This document shows, piece by piece, positions 58,848-64,000 of a stretch of DNA of 64,000 nt; within the stretch, counting starts at the first letter, position 1; every line of letters begins with the position of its first letter. Under the pieces are notes generated by a model that had not been told where the DNA came from, searched no databases, and worked only from the letters and a program-made list of their open reading frames with translations. Position numbers and translations under genes: made by a program. The stretch comes from Acidobacteria subdivision 2 bacterium RH1 MAG20 (GTDB lineage Bacteria > Acidobacteriota > Terriglobia > Terriglobales > Acidobacteriaceae), in assembly GCA_002197545.1 (NCBI GenBank), contig NFUO01000098.1, positions 32,473 through 96,472 of the forward strand, read 5' to 3'.

Positions 58848-60491
58848 ATGATGTTGCCAATGTTCAAACCCTGGTGTTCTCCCGGCCCTCTCTTCGTCGC
58901 TTTGCTTGTTCTTCTAAGCCCTCATCCTCTCTCGTTTGCCGCGCCGGTAAAGGCACAGTCCGCGGACCTTGTCGTCTATGGAGCAACTGCATCCGGCGTC
59001 ATCACCGCCTATTCGGCGGCAAGGGAGGGGCTGCGCGTCGTGCTGCTCGAACCGCGCATGCATCTCGGAGGAATGGTGACCGGCGGCCTGTCGGCGACTG
59101 ACCTCGGCCAGTTCAAGGTGATCGGAGGTTATGCGCGCGACTTTTACATGCAGGCTGCAGCGCACTATGGTCTTCACGATCTTGACCGGCCGGAAGACTG
59201 GCGCTCTGAACCGCACGTCGATGAAGCGATCTTCCGCAAAATGCTCGCGGACGCGGGAGTCGAGGTCCACTTTCGGGAGAGACTGATCGAGCATCGTGGC
59301 GTCGAAGTGAATGGCCAGCATATCGCCTCGATTACCACCATGGACGGAAGGCGGTGGACGGCAAAGGTCTTTGCGGACTGCGGCTACGAAGGCGACCTGA
59401 TGGCGCAGGCAGGCGTGAAGTATGTCTACGGGCGTGAGTCCATCGCTCAGTACGGAGAAGGTCTGGCTGGAGTGCGCGCGTATACGCCAAAGCACCAGTT
59501 CACGTGGCCACTCTCTGCCTACGATGAGCACCATAAACTTTTGCCGGAGATCAATCCTGGCCCGCTCGCGGCCCCGGGCACCGCGGACAAGCTGGTGCAG
59601 ACCTATAACTTTCGCCCGATTCTGACCCATGACCCGGCGAACATGCTGCCGTTTCCCCGGCCAGCGCATTACGATGCCTCGCGCTTTGCATTGCTGCGCC
59701 GGTACCTGTCAGAGTTTGAAGCTCATAAGGGCCGCGCGCCAAACCTGCATGATGTGACCAACCCCGTCCCTATTCCGAACCAGAAAGCCGACTTCAACAA
59801 CAATGGGCCGATTTCAACGGACTATATCGGGCACAGCTGGAAGTATCCCGATGGATCGTACGCAGAGAAGCAGGCAATCTGGGACGATCACTTAAAGTAC
59901 ACCGAGGGCTTCTTCTACTTTCTCGCCCACGATCCCAGCGTGCCTCCCGGTCTGCAGAAAGAAGTGAACGAGTGGGGGCTGCCGAAGGACGAGTTTCAGG
60001 ACTCCGGCCATTGGTCAAACCAGCTCTACATTCGTGAAGGACGCCGCATGGTGGGGGTCTACGTGATGAGGCAGGTTGACCTGCAGACCGCTCGCACCAA
60101 ACCGGATTCCATTGGGATGGGCTCCTATAACAGCGACTCGCATAATATTCAGCGGATCGCAAAGGCCGACGGCACGGTGACGAACGAGGGCGATGTTCAG
60201 GTTCCGGTACAACCTTATGAGATTCCATACCGGGTCATGCTCCCCGACAAATCGCAGATGCAGAACCTGCTTGTGCCGGTCTGCGTCTCCGCCACGCATG
60301 TCGCGTATTCATCACTTCGCATGGAACCCCAGTACATGATTATGGGTCAGGCGGCTGGCGTTGCCGCCAGCTTGTCCATCCGTAAAGGGCTTGCGGTACA
60401 GGATGTTCCGGTCGCTGAGCTTCAGGAAAATCTACGCTCGCATCATGCTGTGCTTCATCTCTCCGAGGCTAACGGCGCGGCTTCCAGATAG
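58848..60491 (+). CDS. FAD-dependent oxidoreductase, secreted
   Basis: The product (about 547 residues) has a signal peptide (MFKPWCSPGPLFVALLVLLSPHPLSFA in the second in-frame start) and a FAD_oxidored-type domain: ADLVVYGATASGVITAYSAAREGLRVVLLEP with the GxGxxG-like loop (GATASG), GGMVTGGLSATDLG, VFADCGYEGDLMAQAGVKYVYGRES, and a C-terminal MIMGQAAGVAASLSI. Such enzymes are common next to polysaccharide-use genes, but their substrates are poorly known. Three in-frame starts at 58848, 58851 and 58860 are possible. It is preceded by the membrane-anchored regulator at 57497-58807. Confidence 0.85.
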   Translation: MMLPMFKPWCSPGPLFVALLVLLSPHPLSFAAPVKAQSADLVVYGATASGVITAYSAAREGLRVVLLEPRMHLGGMVTGGLSATDLGQFKVIGGYARDFYMQAAAHYGLHDLDRPEDWRSEPHVDEAIFRKMLADAGVEVHFRERLIEHRGVEVNGQHIASITTMDGRRWTAKVFADCGYEGDLMAQAGVKYVYGRESIAQYGEGLAGVRAYTPKHQFTWPLSAYDEHHKLLPEINPGPLAAPGTADKLVQTYNFRPILTHDPANMLPFPRPAHYDASRFALLRRYLSEFEAHKGRAPNLHDVTNPVPIPNQKADFNNNGPISTDYIGHSWKYPDGSYAEKQAIWDDHLKYTEGFFYFLAHDPSVPPGLQKEVNEWGLPKDEFQDSGHWSNQLYIREGRRMVGVYVMRQVDLQTARTKPDSIGMGSYNSDSHNIQRIAKADGTVTNEGDVQVPVQPYEIPYRVMLPDKSQMQNLLVPVCVSATHVAYSSLRMEPQYMIMGQAAGVAASLSIRKGLAVQDVPVAELQENLRSHHAVLHLSEANGAASR

Positions 60492-60512
60492 TGCGAGGTT
60501 GAAAATCTGTTG

Positions 60513-60660
60513 TCTTAAGTCCTCTAAGGAAGGTCTGAATTTCTTCCCGAAGATTTCCTTGTCGGTTAAAACCAATTGTATAGTTGTATAGTGTACATCA
60601 ATGATTTGTGGCTGAAGCTATGACCTTTCAAAGCTATGACTTATATCAGAGTTTTCCCGG
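60513..60660. repeat. degenerate R2-like repeat region
   Basis: Contains AGGAAGGTCTGAATTTCTTC and, further on, CTTTCAAAGCTATGACTTAT and ATCAGAGTT, which resemble the ends of R2 copies, with the central hairpins eroded. The rest of the 60492-60887 gap has the direct repeats at 60721-60742 and no gene. Confidence 0.45.
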
Positions 60661-60720
60661 CCTTCATCTCCCAAGTTGAGGGGCCATACAGGTTTTACAT
60701 GCGCCAAGTGATTGATTTGT

Positions 60721-60742
60721 ATACGTAACTACGTAACGTAAC
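60721..60742. promoter_or_regulatory. ACGTAAC direct repeats upstream of a TonB receptor
   Basis: Three ACGTAA-type units follow each other (ATACGTAACT, ACGTAACGTA, ACAG), about 150 bases before the receptor start. They may be an operator. No regulator is known. Confidence 0.3.
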
Positions 60743-60887
60743 AGCTTGACACTCGACAGGTTGTAACGCAGGGAACATGGTGTTTGGGATCAGGAACCTT
60801 ACGGTTCTTCGTTTTTGACTCTATGCCGGATTTTTCTTATGGGCCTAGGCAGAACGTGGATCAAATTTTTTTACTGATGAGGCCGAT

Positions 60888-63800
60888 ATGCAGCGACGCA
60901 AAGCTCTCCCGAACCGTACCTCCTCGAAAGACCACTCCGAAACTTTCCTGTTTCCGGGTTTCACGCTGGCGATGGCGATTCTGACTCTCACGCTCTTTCT
61001 GTCGCCCAGGCTGTCTGCCCAGGCGGCAAACAGCGTGGTCACTGGCCGAGTCACCGATGCCAGCGGCGCCGTGCTCACCAATACCAATGTGACCCTCACG
61101 CAGACCGATACCGGGCTGGTATTGCATACGGTCACCAACAACGAAGGCATCTACAGCTTCCCCTCGTTGCAGACCGGGCCATTTCTCGTCGAGATCTCGC
61201 GTCCCGGATTCAAGGCGGCCAAGGCGAAGATTACGCTCGGTGTCGCGCAGACGGCCCAGATCGACCTGGCGCTGACGGTAGGAAGCGAGACTGAGAGCGT
61301 TACGATTGAGGCAGACTCGTCCGCCCAGCTCGACACGCAGGATTCGAATCTCGCATACACCGTGGGCGCGCACCAGGTCGCCGATCTTCCGCTCAACGGG
61401 CGCAACCCCTATGGACTCGCGGCGCTCGCCCCGGGAATCATGGCGGGGAGCAGCTTCGGTGCCGGTGTCAGCACGGCGCGCGGCGCGGTTGTCGCTGCCG
61501 CAACGAACAACTTTCAGTCCAATGGCGGTATCGGCGGCTCGAACGAGATTCTTCTGGATGGCATATCCATTGTCGTCTGCTGCCAGGGCCAGCCACCGCT
61601 CACGCCTTCGGTCGAGGTCGTCGATCAGTTCAAGGTGCTCACCTCCGCTCCTCCGGCACAGTTCGGCCGCTCCAGCGGCGGCATCCTCAACATCGTTACC
61701 AAGACCGGAGCCAATGCACTTCACGGAGACCTCTATGAGTTCTTTCGTAACGATCAGTTGGACGCGGCGCCTTACTTCACAAAACGGACCGGCGCGTATC
61801 CCATTCCCACGCGGCATGACTACCGGTTGCCGCACCGCTTTAATCAGTTCGGCGGATTCGTCAGCGGCCCGGTAAGGATTCCCGCGATCTATAACGGAAG
61901 AGACAAGACCTTTTTCACCTTCGGGTATGAAGGCACGCGCAATGCGAACAGCGCGTTCAGCACAGCGACCGTTCCTACCGTCCTGATGCGACAGGGTGTC
62001 TTTACCGAAGCTCCGGCCCTTGTCTACGACCCTTACAACGTTACCGCTGTGGGTTCAAACTATGTGCGCCAGCCGCTGGCTGCGGGCTGCAATGGAGGGA
62101 CCTGCTATGGACCTGGGCAGTATGTGGCCAATATCAACCCCGTCGCCGCGAAGCTGCTCCCGCTGCTGCCTCTGCCTAATGCTTCCGGCATCAACAACAA
62201 CTACAGCTATTCGCAGGCATTGACCGATACAGAAAACCAGTTCAACTTCCGCGTCGATCACAACTTTTCTCCGAGCCAGCGAACGTTTGTTCGCGGAACG
62301 CGGGACGTCAACAACCATCATCAGAACGACCTCTTCAATCAACCGAACGGGCCTAACGGCATCAACCAGGCGCTGGTGGCGTATCTTTTCGGCGTTGGCC
62401 ATACGTGGACCGTTTCGCCGACCTTTCTTCTGCAGTTCACCTACGGCTTCGGCTATCAGCAGAACCACCAGATCCCGCAAAACTTTACCGGCTTCAACGC
62501 AGGGGACTACGGCTTCGCGAGCAACTTCGTCTCAGAGCAGCAGAACCCGGGACTGCCGGTGATATCGTTCAGCGGATTGCAGCAGATCGGCAACGCCACC
62601 AACGCGAACTACTTTGTTCATTACACTCATAGCCTTGGCGTGGCGGCCACGTTGCAGCGGGGGAACCACACCATCACTGCGGGTTATGATGGCCGCTACA
62701 TCATCGAGAATGAGCAGAGCGTCGGCAACCCTCTTGGATCGTTCAACTTTGACACGACGCTGACCAATGGGCCGAACCCGAGCGCGGCTGTTCCCACAGG
62801 GCAAGCGCCCTTCGATTCATTCGCGGCATTCTTGCTTGGCGCAACGACGACGACATCGTTGCAACGGCAGGCAACGATCGCGTTCTCCCAGCCGTACAAC
62901 GCCATCTTTCTGCAGGACGACTGGCGCATCCGGCCAAACCTGACGGTTAATCTGGGTTTGCGGTACGACATCGAAATGGGGTTCCGCGAGCGGTACAACC
63001 GTTGGGCAGACTTCAATCCCACCGCGATCAACCCGCTTTCAGCGATCACCGGACTTGCGTTCGAGGGCGGAGCACAGTATCTCGGCTCGCCTGGCAACCC
63101 GAGCCGAACGTGGCAGACTTCGTATAAGGATTTAGCGCCGCGTGTCGGGTTCTCCTATTCGGCGACTCCAACGACGGTCGCTCGCGGCGGCTTCGGCATT
63201 CTGTTTTTGCCAACCTCGGAGCGGGGCTTCGGCGGAGCAACGCTCGGATTCTCACAGTCCACCTCCACCACCAACACCCTCAACAGCACGCCGAGCAATA
63301 CGTTTGCAAACCCATTTCCTAACGGTGTCGCACTTCCCGCGGGGCCAGCCTCCGGCATCCAGGCCGGTACGGGAACGGGCGCGAGCGGCTATCTCTACAA
63401 CACTCCGGTCTCCTATCAGGAACAATGGAACTTCGGCGTGGAGCAGCAACTCAAGAGCAACCTCATCTTCAATATCAACTATGCCGGCAGCCACGGTGTA
63501 AAGCTGCCGATCAATGGGCATCCGAACGATTTGAACCCGAAGTATTTCGGTCAGCCCGGCGACCTGGGGCAGGTGAGCTATCTGCAGGCGAACGTTGCGA
63601 ACCCTTTCTATGGACTGGTCACCACAGGTTCACTCGCGGCTCGTACTGTCCAGCGTGTCCAGCTTCTCTCGGCCTTCCCGCAGTACATCTCGAACACCGC
63701 GCTGTCGAACGGTTCGGTCGGATATCTCTTCCAGGGCATCGGTTCTGCATCGTTCAACGCGATGCAGGTTGGCCTCTCCTATCGCAAGGCCAGCGGCCTG

Positions 63801-64000
63801 AACGGGTCCGTCTTCTATACGTGGTCGAAGTTGCTGGGGAACGTGAGCGACATAACCAATGGTTTTCTGAATACCAACGGCAATCCCGGCATTCAGAACT
63901 ACTACCTGATCAAGCAGTACGAACGATCAACCCTGGCGACCGATATACCGCACCGCATCGTCGGCAACTTCATCTATCCGCTGCCATTCGGCAGAGGACA
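60888..64000 (+). CDS. Oar-like TonB-dependent receptor (3' partial)
   Basis: The frame is open from the ATG at 60888 to the window end, over 1,037 codons. After a signal region (FTLAMAILTLTLFLSPRLSAQ) comes a carboxypeptidase-regulatory domain (VTGRVTDASGAVLTNTNVTLTQTDTG to GPFLVEISRPGFKAA), a plug with VADLPLNGRNPYGLAALAPGI, LLDGISIVVCCQGQ and GRSSGGILNIVTKTGANALHGDLYEFFRN, and the start of the barrel. An RBS (GAGGCC) lies six bases before the ATG. It is the third receptor of this class in the window. The barrel end and any downstream partner lie outside. Confidence 0.9.
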   Translation, partial: MQRRKALPNRTSSKDHSETFLFPGFTLAMAILTLTLFLSPRLSAQAANSVVTGRVTDASGAVLTNTNVTLTQTDTGLVLHTVTNNEGIYSFPSLQTGPFLVEISRPGFKAAKAKITLGVAQTAQIDLALTVGSETESVTIEADSSAQLDTQDSNLAYTVGAHQVADLPLNGRNPYGLAALAPGIMAGSSFGAGVSTARGAVVAAATNNFQSNGGIGGSNEILLDGISIVVCCQGQPPLTPSVEVVDQFKVLTSAPPAQFGRSSGGILNIVTKTGANALHGDLYEFFRNDQLDAAPYFTKRTGAYPIPTRHDYRLPHRFNQFGGFVSGPVRIPAIYNGRDKTFFTFGYEGTRNANSAFSTATVPTVLMRQGVFTEAPALVYDPYNVTAVGSNYVRQPLAAGCNGGTCYGPGQYVANINPVAAKLLPLLPLPNASGINNNYSYSQALTDTENQFNFRVDHNFSPSQRTFVRGTRDVNNHHQNDLFNQPNGPNGINQALVAYLFGVGHTWTVSPTFLLQFTYGFGYQQNHQIPQNFTGFNAGDYGFASNFVSEQQNPGLPVISFSGLQQIGNATNANYFVHYTHSLGVAATLQRGNHTITAGYDGRYIIENEQSVGNPLGSFNFDTTLTNGPNPSAAVPTGQAPFDSFAAFLLGATTTTSLQRQATIAFSQPYNAIFLQDDWRIRPNLTVNLGLRYDIEMGFRERYNRWADFNPTAINPLSAITGLAFEGGAQYLGSPGNPSRTWQTSYKDLAPRVGFSYSATPTTVARGGFGILFLPTSERGFGGATLGFSQSTSTTNTLNSTPSNTFANPFPNGVALPAGPASGIQAGTGTGASGYLYNTPVSYQEQWNFGVEQQLKSNLIFNINYAGSHGVKLPINGHPNDLNPKYFGQPGDLGQVSYLQANVANPFYGLVTTGSLAARTVQRVQLLSAFPQYISNTALSNGSVGYLFQGIGSASFNAMQVGLSYRKASGLNGSVFYTWSKLLGNVSDITNGFLNTNGNPGIQNYYLIKQYERSTLATDIPHRIVGNFIYPLPFGRG

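Noticed and set aside
1..64000. tRNA, rRNA, CRISPR arrays, prophage and insertion sequences.
   Set aside because: I looked for T-loop signatures, regularly spaced direct repeats, transposase motifs and phage structural genes and saw none. The many repeats are short hairpin types and not CRISPR, because they lie singly and at unequal distances.

Overview
The window looks like a chromosomal segment of an Acidobacteriota member of the Terriglobia type (the Edaphobacter, Granulicella and Terriglobus group). This assignment is an inference from gene content. It rests on a PadR regulator paired with a duplicated MacB-like permease, a fragment of the VWFA-related family described from acidobacteria, three very large Oar-like TonB-dependent receptors, many secreted glycosidases, GC-rich DNA, and short interspersed repeats in nearly every gap. 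I see no rRNA, tRNA, CRISPR array, prophage or insertion sequence.

Layout. 1-2.8 kb: end of a LolA-like protein, a DUF2461 protein, an HU protein and a conserved small unknown protein. 2.8-9.8 kb (minus strand): a methyltransferase, parB, parA, rsmG, an aldo/keto reductase, a class I glutamine amidotransferase and a membrane protein. The parAB-rsmG region holds four perfect parS sites and a cluster of DnaA-box-like 9-mers, so it is a chromosome partition centre and possibly lies near the origin. 10-12.6 kb: plsC and folC, overlapping. 13.8-22 kb: a sugar locus with a fucose-isomerase-family protein, ribulokinase, sugar porter, GH172 and GH51. 22-28 kb: diguanylate cyclase, a divergent gene pair, a RHH/PIN toxin-antitoxin pair, and a methyltransferase-accD-rlmH group. 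28-34 kb: TonB receptor, rsfS, nadD and a small barrel protein. 34-37 kb: PadR plus permease. 37-44 kb: obgE, a GH20 hexosaminidase and a second TonB receptor. 44-57 kb: mnmG, msrA, dnaB, a YafY-type regulator, alr, a Gfo/Idh oxidoreductase and mnmE, with small genes and two decayed genes between them. 57-64 kb: an odd SGNH hydrolase, a membrane-anchored winged-helix regulator, a FAD oxidoreductase and a third TonB receptor cut by the window end.

Two themes stand out. First, at least three families of short repeats fill the intergenic space. Several copies sit inside genes: in frame in folC, twice in mnmG, as the N-terminal extension of plsC, and as new C-termini of the SGNH and VWA proteins. 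Second, the sugar locus has a fucose-isomerase-family enzyme and a ribulokinase but no araA, araD or araC. Together with GH172 this suggests D-arabinose release and catabolism through D-ribulose 5-phosphate, an inference that needs biochemical proof.
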